The notes beneath the pieces were generated by a model that worked only from the letters and a program-made list of their open reading frames with translations, had not been told where the DNA came from and did no database searches. A DNA stretch of 43,255 nucleotides. Origin: a virus. This document shows, one piece after another, positions 6,618 to 13,748 of this stretch (positions are counted from its first letter, which is position 1; each line of letters begins with the position of its first letter). The stretch is taken from IMG/VR virus record IMGVR_UViG_3300021178_000021, positions 1-43,255 of that record; one strand, 5' to 3'. The translations under genes were made by a program, and so were the position numbers.

Positions 6618-8116
6618 AGCTCCAGCGCCGCGCTGATCAGGCGATCAATCTGCATCTGCATCCGAAGCAGTGGGTTGCGTTTCTCTCCCGCGCGACGGAA
6701 ATCCTCTACGGTGGCGCTGCTGGTGGCGGCAAATCGCATCTGATGAGGATCGCGGCGATTGTCTGGGCGAGCTCCATTCCAGGGCTGCAGGTGTATCTGT
6801 TCCGACGCATCTCGGGCGATCTGATCAAGAACCACATGGAGGGACCGAAGGGATTCCGTGCGATCCTGGCCGGCTGGTGCGCGGCGGGCTGGTGCTCGAT
6901 CGTCGAGGGCGAGATACGGTTTTGGAATGGCAGCAAAATCTATCTGTGCCATTGCGAGTATGAGAACGACGTCTACAAATATCAGGGAGCGGAAATCCAT
7001 GTTCTTATCATCGATGAACTTACGCACTTCACCGATACGATGTACCGGTTTCTCCGCAATCGCGTTCGCATGGTTGGCATCGTGCTGCCCGAGCAATACG
7101 TCGGATGCTTCCCGCGCATCTTGTGCGGCGCCAATCCCGGCAACATTGGTCACCTCTGGGTGAAGGCGGCATTCGTGAGTGCACGTGTAGCGCTCGACAT
7201 CGCGCGCATGGACGCGCACGAAGGCGGCATGCTGCGCCAGTACATTCCGGCGCGGCTCGACGACAACCCGAGCATGAGCGAGGACGACCCAGGCTATGAG
7301 CAGCGCCTGGAGGGGCTCGGCAGCGAGGCGCTCGTGCGCGCTATGCGCTGGGGCGACTGGGACATCATCGAAGGCGCGTTCTTTGACTGCTGGGACATCC
7401 GCCGGCATGTGATCGAGCCACGCGAAATCCCTGAGACGTGGCTGCGCTTTCGCTCCGGCGACTGGGGCTCGGCCAAGCCGTTCAGCTTCGGCTGGTGGGC
7501 GGTCGTGCAGGAGCCGACCAAGTGCGGCAAGCTGTGGCTCCCGCGTGGGGCAATTGTGCGCTACCGTGAATGGTACGGCTGCCAGCCAGGCAAGCCCAAC
7601 ACCGGGCTGAAGTTGCACGCTGAAGAGGTCGGCAAGCGGCTGTGGGAGAAAGAGCGCGATGACAAGCCCCTGTCTTACGGCGTACTCGACCCAGCCGCGT
7701 TTGCCGAGGACGGCGGGCCATCGATCTCCGAACGGATCACGACCGGTGCTGGTGGTAAATTGCATTTCCGAGCTGCCGACAATGCGCGTGTGCCACGAAG
7801 AGGAGCCCTTGGCGGATGGGATCAAATGCGAGGTCGTTTCGTGGGAGATGATGAGGGCCGACCTCTGATCGCGTGCTTCTCGACGTGCCTCGACTCGATC
7901 CGCACCATTCCGGCGCTGCAGCACGATCCGGACAAGCCGGAGGATGTGCAGACCGATGGCGAGGATCATGCCGGCGACGAATGGCGCTACGCCTGCATGT
8001 CGCGGCCGTGGATCAGGAAGCCGATCGAGCCCGAGGCCAAGCCGTTCGACGACTACATCGAGCGCGACGAGAGGGAGAGCTATGGCGGAGACTCAGACAG
8101 CTTCAAGACCTTGTAA
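6614..8116 (+). CDS. terL: Terminase large subunit
   Basis: A 500-residue packaging motor. The ATPase domain shows Walker A GGAAGGGKS (residues 33-41), a coupling-type region, and Walker B VLIIDE (130-135). The nuclease domain begins around residue 280 with FRSGDWGSAKPFSFGWW, where D283 is a likely metal-binding acid of the RNase H-like fold, and continues with YGVLDPAAF. Length is typical for the Terminase_3/6 group. GTG start in a GTGA overlap with the small terminase candidate. It would pump DNA into the prohead through the portal encoded downstream. Confidence 0.95.
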   Translation: MKLQRRADQAINLHLHPKQWVAFLSRATEILYGGAAGGGKSHLMRIAAIVWASSIPGLQVYLFRRISGDLIKNHMEGPKGFRAILAGWCAAGWCSIVEGEIRFWNGSKIYLCHCEYENDVYKYQGAEIHVLIIDELTHFTDTMYRFLRNRVRMVGIVLPEQYVGCFPRILCGANPGNIGHLWVKAAFVSARVALDIARMDAHEGGMLRQYIPARLDDNPSMSEDDPGYEQRLEGLGSEALVRAMRWGDWDIIEGAFFDCWDIRRHVIEPREIPETWLRFRSGDWGSAKPFSFGWWAVVQEPTKCGKLWLPRGAIVRYREWYGCQPGKPNTGLKLHAEEVGKRLWEKERDDKPLSYGVLDPAAFAEDGGPSISERITTGAGGKLHFRAADNARVPRRGALGGWDQMRGRFVGDDEGRPLIACFSTCLDSIRTIPALQHDPDKPEDVQTDGEDHAGDEWRYACMSRPWIRKPIEPEAKPFDDYIERDERESYGGDSDSFKTL

Positions 8117-8294
8117 GCCTCCAGGCCTGGGGGTCATGGGAGACGTATTCGATTCGCTCGCCGGCCTTGGTGGATCGCTGCTCATGGTCGAGGCCTATCG
8201 CTTGAGCCCAACACTGGCGCTGATGGGAATTGGCTGGTTCATGGGTGTTGTCGCGATGCGCATGACGCGCGGATACTTCAAGCGCGATGGCTGA
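8082..8294 (+). CDS. Small membrane protein overlapping the terminase end
   Basis: A 70-residue ORF starting 35 bases inside the terminase gene, with AGGGAG just upstream; an ATG at 8136 would give 52 residues. It carries hydrophobic segments (GGSLLMVEAY and ALMGIGWFMGVVAMRM) and a basic end (TRGYFKRDG), so it is probably membrane-anchored. Function unknown. Eight-base overlap with the next gene. Confidence 0.55.
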   Translation: MAETQTASRPCKPPGLGVMGDVFDSLAGLGGSLLMVEAYRLSPTLALMGIGWFMGVVAMRMTRGYFKRDG

Positions 8295-8754
8295 CTTCCC
8301 CCGCCATGAGCCGCCATCCGCCGACCAAGTCGAGCTCGCCCGCGCGGTGAACGAGCGGCTCGGCATGGCCGGCAAGGTGTCGCTGTTCCAAGTTATCCAC
8401 AGCGATTTTCACGAGTACGGGGTTGTCCTGCAGCACGGCAGCCGCCGCCGGACCATCACGCGATCGCATCCGTTCGAGGCGGATGACCTTGTGGCGGCCG
8501 TCCTGGCGATGGGCAGCCGCCCAACGGCGAGGTATTCCTACGAAGAGCCGGACGAGGATTTTGGCTGACGGCTGATTTTTTCCGCCGGCGCGCATGAATT
8601 CATCGATCAGACGGTCTGCCTCGGAGCGTTGCTCCAGTTTCGGCGGCCGAACCACGCGCGGCCGATTTGCCGTGATTCCCGTGATTTCTGCCTCGGTCAA
8701 TTCGCGCTCGATCGGCTTGCGTGGCGCGGCACGATCCCAATTCAGTTTTGCCAT
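8278..8754 (-). CDS. Leftward ORF, plausible for its first ~65 residues
   Basis: The first 65 or so residues read like a real protein (MAKLNWDRAAPRKPIERELT, EAEITGITANRPRVVRPPKL, EADRLIDEFMRAGGKNQPSA). From there the frame runs antisense through the whole rightward gene at 8287-8568 and becomes Arg/His-rich noise, so the true C-terminus may have been lost or replaced. AAAGGAAG directly precedes the ATG. It is the last of three leftward ORFs. Function unknown. Confidence 0.4.
   Translation of the reverse strand: MAKLNWDRAAPRKPIERELTEAEITGITANRPRVVRPPKLEQRSEADRLIDEFMRAGGKNQPSAKILVRLFVGIPRRWAAAHRQDGRHKVIRLERMRSRDGPAAAAVLQDNPVLVKIAVDNLEQRHLAGHAEPLVHRAGELDLVGGWRLMAGEVSHRA
8287..8568 (+). CDS. Hypothetical 93-residue protein
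   Basis: ATG start overlapping the previous stop by eight bases. The product reads like a folded small protein (VELARAVNERLGMAGKVSLF, QVIHSDFHEYGVVLQHGSRR, PFEADDLVAAVLAMG) with no recognised domain. It is followed by a weak hairpin and a T-run. An antisense frame is open across the whole gene as the tail of the leftward ORF at 8754, but that translation looks like noise here. Confidence 0.65.
   Translation: MADFPRHEPPSADQVELARAVNERLGMAGKVSLFQVIHSDFHEYGVVLQHGSRRRTITRSHPFEADDLVAAVLAMGSRPTARYSYEEPDEDFG
8546..8581 (+). terminator. Weak terminator-like hairpin
   Basis: AGCCG (8546-8550) pairs with CGGCT (8569-8573) around an 18-base loop and is followed, after GA, by six T (8576-8581). The stem is short. 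The position, at the end of the terminase cluster and facing a leftward mini-cassette, fits a terminator. Confidence 0.4.
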
Positions 8755-8760
8755 CTTCCT

Positions 8761-8889
8761 TTACTTTCTTCTCTTGAATGCCCTCTTGCTGGAAAAGCAT
8801 ACCCAGCCCGGCCAGAGGTCGAGTTCGCGCGGTCCAGGGGCTTCGCAGCTCTTGCTGGAGGCGTTCGCTACGGCTCCCTCATCGGGCAT
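8761..8889 (-). CDS. Leftward 42-residue ORF
   Basis: Starts at an ATG that overlaps the stop of the ORF before it and ends at a TAA six bases before the ATG at 8754. The product contains CEAPGPRELDLWPGWVCFSS and a basic end (KRAFKRRK). About 70% of third codon positions are G or C, as expected for a gene here. No family is known; the tight spacing with both neighbours is the main support. Confidence 0.4.
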   Translation of the reverse strand: MPDEGAVANASSKSCEAPGPRELDLWPGWVCFSSKRAFKRRK

Positions 8890-9025
8890 CCTGCCTGACG
8901 GGAGCTATACTGCGACGAGCGGCCAGAAAGACTTTTTCCCTGCAGCAGGGGCAACCCTTGGGCACTTCCTTCGCACACCCGCAGAATCGGCGCTTGGGTT
9001 GCTTCCCAGCCTCGCGCCATTGCAC
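8879..9025 (-). CDS. Leftward 48-residue Cys-rich ORF (zinc-ribbon-like)
   Basis: GTG start with AGGA four bases upstream. The product contains KRRFCGCAKEVPKGCPCCRE, five Cys in 11 residues arranged like a knuckle-type zinc site. It is the first of three overlapping leftward ORFs in a spacer between rightward genes. Another frame of similar length is also open here, so the reading frame is not certain. Confidence 0.35.
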   Translation of the reverse strand: MQWREAGKQPKRRFCGCAKEVPKGCPCCREKVFLAARRSIAPVRQDAR

Positions 9026-9088
9026 GCATCCTGCCGGCCCGGTCTCCGGTCGCAGGGCGCCGCCAAGGGCTGATTTTCTCGGGAGGGG

Positions 9089-9118
9089 TTGAACGGGGAT
9101 GTAAATAGTCTATACATC
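9089..9118 (+). promoter_or_regulatory. Promoter candidate with dyad, between leftward and rightward genes
   Basis: TTGAAC (9089-9094), a 16-base spacer and TATACA (9111-9116) form a plausible sigma-70 promoter pointing at the portal operon. The perfect inverted repeat GATGTA (9098-9103) / TACATC (9113-9118) overlaps the -10, so a regulator could bind there. The rest of 9026-9255 shows no convincing gene. Confidence 0.5.
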
Positions 9119-9255
9119 AGGCCGTTCTACGGTCTCGCGAGCACGAGATCAGCGCCGGCGGGTGGCAATCTGACCGGCGCAACTTTTTTGCCCCTTCCCG
9201 CCGAGAAATGCAAGCCCGTTTGCCCCCGGCCCCGAAATGCGGCATGTTCCGGGGC

Positions 9256-9744
9256 ATGTCTGACCCCGCCCGCATCCGCCTGACCGACCTCCAGCGCGCC
9301 ATGCGCATCGTCGACGGCATCATCAGCGAGAGCGCGGCCGGCGGGCTGCATGCGGACCCGGCATTCAGCGAGCGGCTGGCCGAGGCGATGGCCAGGTGGC
9401 GGGTGGGTGAGGCGCGCGATATGACGGATGCCGAGATTGCCGCCCATGACGCCTATGTGGCGGCGTCACGGACGCAATTTGCGGAGGACGAGGCCGAAAT
9501 TTTCAATTCGGTGATGGCCGAGCGGCCAGCGCCACAGGATGTGGATATTCCGAGCGCTCAGCCCCGACCGCTTGTTCCGCTCGGACGATCGTCCATTTCC
9601 GACCCAAGCCCGTTCCTGACGCTCGCGACGACTGCGGGGCCTGTGCTTTTCGCCGCATCGGTCACGGAACCCCCGTGGGCTGGCGATAGTGGGTCGGGAG
9701 GCAGCTTTGGCGGGGGCGGCGCGAGCGGGGATTTCAATGGGTGA
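9256..9744 (+). CDS. Hypothetical protein with Gly-rich tail
   Basis: The start is set at the ATG after CCGGGGC, giving 162 residues; ATGs at 9208 and 9244 are alternatives. The N-terminal half is helical (RIRLTDLQRAMRIVDGIISE, FSERLAEAMARWRVGEARDM). The C-terminus ends in a glycine/serine-rich stretch (GDSGSGGSFGGGGASGDF), which is probably disordered. First gene after the 9089 promoter. No recognised family. Confidence 0.65.
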   Translation: MSDPARIRLTDLQRAMRIVDGIISESAAGGLHADPAFSERLAEAMARWRVGEARDMTDAEIAAHDAYVAASRTQFAEDEAEIFNSVMAERPAPQDVDIPSAQPRPLVPLGRSSISDPSPFLTLATTAGPVLFAASVTEPPWAGDSGSGGSFGGGGASGDFNG

Positions 9745-10015
9745 GGCCAAGCGGCGCCGCGAGGCTGGCGAAATCTCCGGCGACCGGCTGCTTTTGGCCA
9801 CGCGCGCTCGGCCCGTCACGTTCGCCGAAATGCCCGAGATGACGTTCGAGATCGTCGAATCCCCAAGCTTGGAATATCCGTTCCGCATCAAGCGGACTGA
9901 GGCAAATGGTCGCAGTGTGTATTTCCAGTGCAGAACGGCCGACGAGGCACACGCCAAGCTGCGGGCGATCAACACGGTGCTGCGCGAGCAGGGCCATCCG
10001 GTGGAGGTCGTGTAA
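9737..10015 (+). CDS. Hypothetical 92-residue protein
   Basis: ATG overlapping the previous gene by eight bases. It starts with the basic motif MGEAKRRREAGE and continues as a small alpha/beta sequence (VTFAEMPEMTFEIVESPSL, YPFRIKRTEANGRSVYFQ, DEAHAKLRAINTVLREQG). N-terminal MGEAKRR motifs are frequent in small phage proteins. Lies directly before the portal gene. Function unknown. Confidence 0.65.
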   Translation: MGEAKRRREAGEISGDRLLLATRARPVTFAEMPEMTFEIVESPSLEYPFRIKRTEANGRSVYFQCRTADEAHAKLRAINTVLREQGHPVEVV

Positions 10016-10018
10016 TCG

Positions 10019-12025
10019 ATGCCGGCGCTCAACCCCAGCATGGCGCCGTCGGCGAGCACCGCGCTCCTGACTGGCGCGCGTGTGAAGAGCGGCGCTGCCT
10101 CATGGACCAACACGCCGGAGGAAGAGGACGAGCAGGGGTTTTACGAGGTCTCGCGGCTCAAGCAGCAATACCTCGATTATCTCGGCATCAAGGTTCAGGA
10201 ATACGAGGAGCAGAAGCAGGCGCGGCACTACTATCACGGTGCGCAATGGACGCCGGAGGAGATAAAAATCCTCCGCCAGCGCCGGCAGCCGATCGTCACG
10301 TTCAACCGCGTCTCGCGCAAGGTCGACTCGATCGTATCGCTGGCGCAGAGACTGAGGCAGGAGCCCAAAGCCTATCCGCGCACCCCGCAGGGCGATGGCG
10401 GCGCCGAGATCGCCACGCAGGGCATCCGCACGGTGCTCGACGGAAACCAGTGGCGCAATCTCGATTTCATGTCGTGCCGGCAGGCAGCGGTTGACGGTGT
10501 CGGCGGCATCGAGCTCAAACTGGTCGACGGCGACCACGATGATCCCGACGTCGCCATGGACATCGTGTTCGGCGATGACTTCTTCTACGATCCACGCAGC
10601 TACAAGCCAGACTTCTCCGATGCGCGCTATATGGGCATTGCGAAATGGCTCGACGTCGAGGCCGCGGTAGAGCTGTTCCCCGATTTCGAGGACACGCTGC
10701 GCGATCTGGTCGACTGGGGCTTCGACCTCACGACGCACAGTGACCGGGAATTCCGCTGGATCAACACGCATGAGAAGCGGCTGCGCCTGGTCGAGCACTG
10801 GTATCGGCACAACAACAAATGGTTCTGGGCGTTCTACATCGGCGACGTGCTGCTCGACGAAGGCGTGTCGCCGTTCCGTGATGAGCGCAACAAGCCGATG
10901 TGCCGGTTCATCATGTTCTCGGCCGCGGTTGACCACGATGGCGACCGCTACGGCTTCGTGCGCAACTTGAAGGGTCCGCAGGACGAGGTGAATCAGCGCC
11001 GGTCCAAGGCGCTGCACATCTCGAACGTGACACGCGTGACTATCGGCAAGGGCGCGGTCGACGACATCGAGACGTTCCGGCGGGAGAGCGTGCGGCCGGA
11101 CGGTGTGCGCGAGATCAATCCCGGATTTTTCGATCAGGTGAAGGACGAGGACAAGCAGGCCGACCTGAAAGCGCAACTCGACCTGATGCAGGATGCCAGA
11201 CAGGAGATCGACAGCTTTGCCAACATCAACCCCGCGCTCATGGCACAATCTGACACACCCGACGACCATTCTGGGGTTGCGATTAACCTCCTACAAAAGG
11301 CTGGTATCGCTGAAATTGGGTCGTTTTTGCTTGCTTATCGTGATTGGAAAATCAGAGTCTACCGCGCAATATGGAACATCATCACGCGCGAGTGGAAGTC
11401 CGAGCGCTGGATCAGGGTCACCGACGACCAGGGATTGACCAGCTTTTTGCAGATCAACGGCACCGGCGTCGATCAGTACGGGCTACCGATCGTGATCAAC
11501 AATATCGGCCAACTAGATGTCGACGTGATCCTCGACGAAGGGCCGGACGAGATCAACATGATGCACGACTCGCTGATGACGCTCAACGCGCTCGGTCCGC
11601 AGTTTGCCCAGCAGTTCCCCGAGATTGTGCTCGAGCTGTCGCCGATCCAGGGCAGCGTGAAGCGGCAGATGCTCGACAAGATCAAGGCCGCGAAGGCGCA
11701 GCCGCCGCCGCCCGATCCGAAGCTTCAGCAAGAGATGCAGATTGCGCAAATGAAGGGGCAGCAGCAGGCGCAGGCAGGGCAACAGCAGCAAGCAATTGCG
11801 CAAGTCCGCGGTCAAGCCGAGGTCGCCAAGGCGCAGCAGGATCAGCAGCAATCCCAGGTCGAGGCGGGGATCGAGCAGGAGCGGGCGCGCGCCGAGATGG
11901 TCAAGCTCCACATGGAGGCGGTGTACAGGGAGCGGGAACACGGCTATAAGATGGCCGAGCTTGCGGCGCAGGCGCGGCACCGCAATGCACAACGATCTGA
12001 TCAGCGCAAGAAGGCGGCGGCATGA
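10019..12025 (+). CDS. Portal protein, P22 gp1-like
   Basis: A 668-residue protein forming the ring through which DNA enters the head. The N-terminal and central parts resemble the P22-type portal family (RQPIVTFNRVSRKVDSIVSL near the start of the core, then FGDDFFYDPRSYKPDFSDAR, then QDEVNQRRSKALHISNVTRV). The last 120 residues are Gln/Ala-rich and helical (QQEMQIAQMKGQQQAQAG, IEQERARAEMVKLHMEAVY), as in the barrel extension of long podovirus portals. Length is close to P22 gp1 (about 725). It follows the terminase and precedes the scaffold, the P22 order. Confidence 0.92.
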   Translation: MPALNPSMAPSASTALLTGARVKSGAASWTNTPEEEDEQGFYEVSRLKQQYLDYLGIKVQEYEEQKQARHYYHGAQWTPEEIKILRQRRQPIVTFNRVSRKVDSIVSLAQRLRQEPKAYPRTPQGDGGAEIATQGIRTVLDGNQWRNLDFMSCRQAAVDGVGGIELKLVDGDHDDPDVAMDIVFGDDFFYDPRSYKPDFSDARYMGIAKWLDVEAAVELFPDFEDTLRDLVDWGFDLTTHSDREFRWINTHEKRLRLVEHWYRHNNKWFWAFYIGDVLLDEGVSPFRDERNKPMCRFIMFSAAVDHDGDRYGFVRNLKGPQDEVNQRRSKALHISNVTRVTIGKGAVDDIETFRRESVRPDGVREINPGFFDQVKDEDKQADLKAQLDLMQDARQEIDSFANINPALMAQSDTPDDHSGVAINLLQKAGIAEIGSFLLAYRDWKIRVYRAIWNIITREWKSERWIRVTDDQGLTSFLQINGTGVDQYGLPIVINNIGQLDVDVILDEGPDEINMMHDSLMTLNALGPQFAQQFPEIVLELSPIQGSVKRQMLDKIKAAKAQPPPPDPKLQQEMQIAQMKGQQQAQAGQQQQAIAQVRGQAEVAKAQQDQQQSQVEAGIEQERARAEMVKLHMEAVYREREHGYKMAELAAQARHRNAQRSDQRKKAAA

Positions 12026-12081
12026 GCGATCCGACGAATTTCCGGCAGGAGCGCATCGAGAAGCTTCTGCAGGGGCGATAA
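12022..12081 (+). CDS. Possible 19-residue peptide
   Basis: An ATGA overlap with the portal stop opens 19 codons (MSDPTNFRQERIEKLLQGR) that end three bases before the next ATG. It may be translated by coupling, or may only carry ribosomes to the signal-peptide protein that follows; its last codons (CAGGGGCGA) lie where that gene's ribosome site would be. Confidence 0.35.
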   Translation: MSDPTNFRQERIEKLLQGR

Positions 12082-12084
12082 ACG

Positions 12085-12555
12085 ATGAAGCGCCTTTCCG
12101 CCCTCCTCCTCGCCATTCTGCCTGCGCTCGCGCTGCTGTGGTGCCAGCCCGCGCACGCGCAGGCGCCGCTCATCCCGGGCGACAACGTCGGCGGTCGCAT
12201 CACGGTGTCCAACTCGGCGAGCGGCACGACCGCGGCCGTGGTGGCAACGCTGCCGGCGCTCGCCGGGCGCTCGACCTACCTCTGCGGCTTCAGCTATCAG
12301 GGCTCCGACGCCACGGCCGGACAGGTCGGCGTGGTCGCGGTGACCAACGTCACCGGCGGCACGATGAATTTCGCCTACCCGACGCTGGCGCTGGGCGCGA
12401 CGGTTCCGCAGCCTGGTCCGCTGACGGTGACGTTCACGCCATGCCTTGCGGCGACGGCGCAGAACACGACGATTGTGGTCACGGGTCCAGCGCTCGGCGC
12501 CGGCGCGACGGTCGCGACCGTGAACGCCTGGGGCTACCAGTACAGCCAATTCTGA
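12085..12555 (+). CDS. Signal-peptide protein with beta-rich mature part
   Basis: A 156-residue protein. The N-terminus is a clear Sec signal (MKRLSALLLAILPALALL) with an AHA cleavage site after residue 25. The mature part is Thr/Ala/Gly-rich with alternating hydrophobics and two Cys (STYLCGFSYQG, TVTFTPCLAAT), as in small beta-sandwich proteins. It lies between portal and scaffold, where virion genes would be expected, yet it seems destined for export. Possible roles are a surface decoration or a secreted or periplasmic exclusion factor; neither is shown. Confidence 0.75.
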   Translation: MKRLSALLLAILPALALLWCQPAHAQAPLIPGDNVGGRITVSNSASGTTAAVVATLPALAGRSTYLCGFSYQGSDATAGQVGVVAVTNVTGGTMNFAYPTLALGATVPQPGPLTVTFTPCLAATAQNTTIVVTGPALGAGATVATVNAWGYQYSQF

Positions 12556-12563
12556 GTTCGCGT

Positions 12564-12641
12564 GCCGAAGTAGTTTAACTGGATAGAATACCCCGACACG
12601 TACGCGGGGAGATGTGGGTTCGAATCCCACCGTAGGCACCA
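12564..12641 (+). tRNA. Degenerate tRNA, Arg-like, with enlarged anticodon loop
   Basis: The T arm is perfect (GTGGG TTCGAAT CCCAC), CCA is encoded at 12639-12641, and positions 8-26 fit a tRNA (TA, D stem GTTT/GAAT). The acceptor stem GCCGAAG/CGTAGGC has two mismatches. The anticodon stem CCCCG/CGGGG encloses nine bases (ACACGTACG) rather than seven; forcing a 7-base loop gives anticodon ACG with a mismatched stem. The body resembles phage tRNA-Arg genes. It may be a decaying pseudo-tRNA or an unusual loop variant. Confidence 0.7.
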
Positions 12642-12756
12642 AGGTTCGTCCGGCCCACGTCACGGGCCCCGTCTGATCCCACGTCATCGGATCGAAGGCG
12701 CTGCCGGCCTCAACCGGGCACCGTGGCTACGACGTTACCGTGGCGAAGGGACGTAG
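12642..12756. repeat. Spacer with short direct repeats and a hairpin
   Basis: This 115-base stretch between the tRNA and the scaffold gene holds two copies of CCCACGTCA (12654-12662, 12678-12686), two of ACCGTGGC (12720-12727, 12737-12744) and a GGCCC/GGGCC hairpin (12652-12668). No promoter is evident. The pattern could be processing or regulatory sites near the tRNA end. Confidence 0.35.
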
Positions 12757-13695
12757 ATGGCACGCGAAGACGAACTGAGCGAGCAGGATCTCAAGGACGC
12801 GATGGCCGCGACCGAACAGGAGATTGCGGACGAAGCGTTCAACGACGAACCCCTCGAAAATGATGGCGATCGTTCTCTGGAGGAAATGGAGGACGAAACC
12901 GAAGGCGAAGAGCCCCAAGAGGGCGACGAGCCGGAGGAAGCCGAGGCCGAGGGGGACGAAGAAGGTGGCGAGGACGATGCCGACGACGAAGCTGAGGAAC
13001 TGCCGCAGGCGGCAGAACCTCCCGCAAGAGACCCGCGCACGGTTGCGCTCCGCGAGGAGCGGGGTCGCCGGCAGGCGCTCGAGCGGCAGCTGGCCGAGCT
13101 ACAGGGCAGGCTGGCGGAACGTCAGGCGATTGACCAGCCAAAGCCTCAGGCAACCGAGAAGCCTGCAAAGCCCGATATGTTCGCCGACCCGGAGGGATGG
13201 GAAAAAGCCACTCGGGCGGAAATCCTGGCCGAGGCCAACAAGCTCATCAACGATCAGCGCACGGCGGTCGTGGACGAGAGCATGGCCGAGGCCAAGGCGA
13301 AACACGGCGATGTGTTCGATGCCGCGTATCAGGCCCTCATCGACGGCAAGAACGACCCCGCCACGTTTGCGGCCGGTCGGCGTATCCTTGCCTCTCGCGA
13401 TCCGGGGGAGGCCCTGATGAAGTGGCATCAGCAGCAGCAGGTCGTGCGCGACATCGGGAATGACCCGCTCGCCTATCGTGAGAAGCTCAAGCAGGAAATC
13501 ATGGCCGAGCTGAACGTACGGCCCGGCCGAGCGCGTGCCAGCGCAGAACGTCCGCAAAACGTCATTCAACCGGCGCGGCGAATGCCGAGCCTGAACGGAA
13601 CGGCGGGCGGTTCATCCCATCGCGGTGCGAGGGACCCGAATGGCCTCGACGATTCCCAGGAAGCATTCAACGCGTTCGCATTTGGAGATCGCTAG
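12757..13695 (+). CDS. Scaffolding protein
   Basis: A 312-residue protein with the make-up of a phage scaffold. It has a strongly acidic N-terminal third (residues about 20-80, nearly all Glu/Asp/Gly), then a coiled coil (LREERGRRQALERQLAEL), a helical core (EKATRAEILAEANKLINDQR, ALMKWHQQQQVVRDIG), and a basic C-terminus (RPGRARASAERP) of the type that binds coat protein. It lies immediately before the capsid gene and has AAGGG seven bases before its ATG. It would direct prohead assembly and then leave the head. Confidence 0.85.
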   Translation: MAREDELSEQDLKDAMAATEQEIADEAFNDEPLENDGDRSLEEMEDETEGEEPQEGDEPEEAEAEGDEEGGEDDADDEAEELPQAAEPPARDPRTVALREERGRRQALERQLAELQGRLAERQAIDQPKPQATEKPAKPDMFADPEGWEKATRAEILAEANKLINDQRTAVVDESMAEAKAKHGDVFDAAYQALIDGKNDPATFAAGRRILASRDPGEALMKWHQQQQVVRDIGNDPLAYREKLKQEIMAELNVRPGRARASAERPQNVIQPARRMPSLNGTAGGSSHRGARDPNGLDDSQEAFNAFAFGDR

Positions 13696-13748
13696 TTTCA
13701 TCTCAGCGCCGCAGTTGAGATTAGCCGCGACCAGAAAGGGTCACGGCT

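Noticed and set aside
8393-8401. A perfect DnaA box TTATCCACA inside a coding sequence
   Set aside because: One 9-mer match in 43 kb is expected by chance about once in three genomes of this size, and no second box lies nearby.
8594-9073. A 159-codon rightward ORF between terminase and portal
   Set aside because: Ser/Arg/Leu-rich noise without a ribosome site, antisense to three better leftward ORFs.
12001-12687. A 228-codon leftward ORF containing PTVGFEPTSPRV
   Set aside because: VGFEPT is the well-known translation of the reverse strand of a tRNA T arm. It is an artefact and supports the tRNA call instead.
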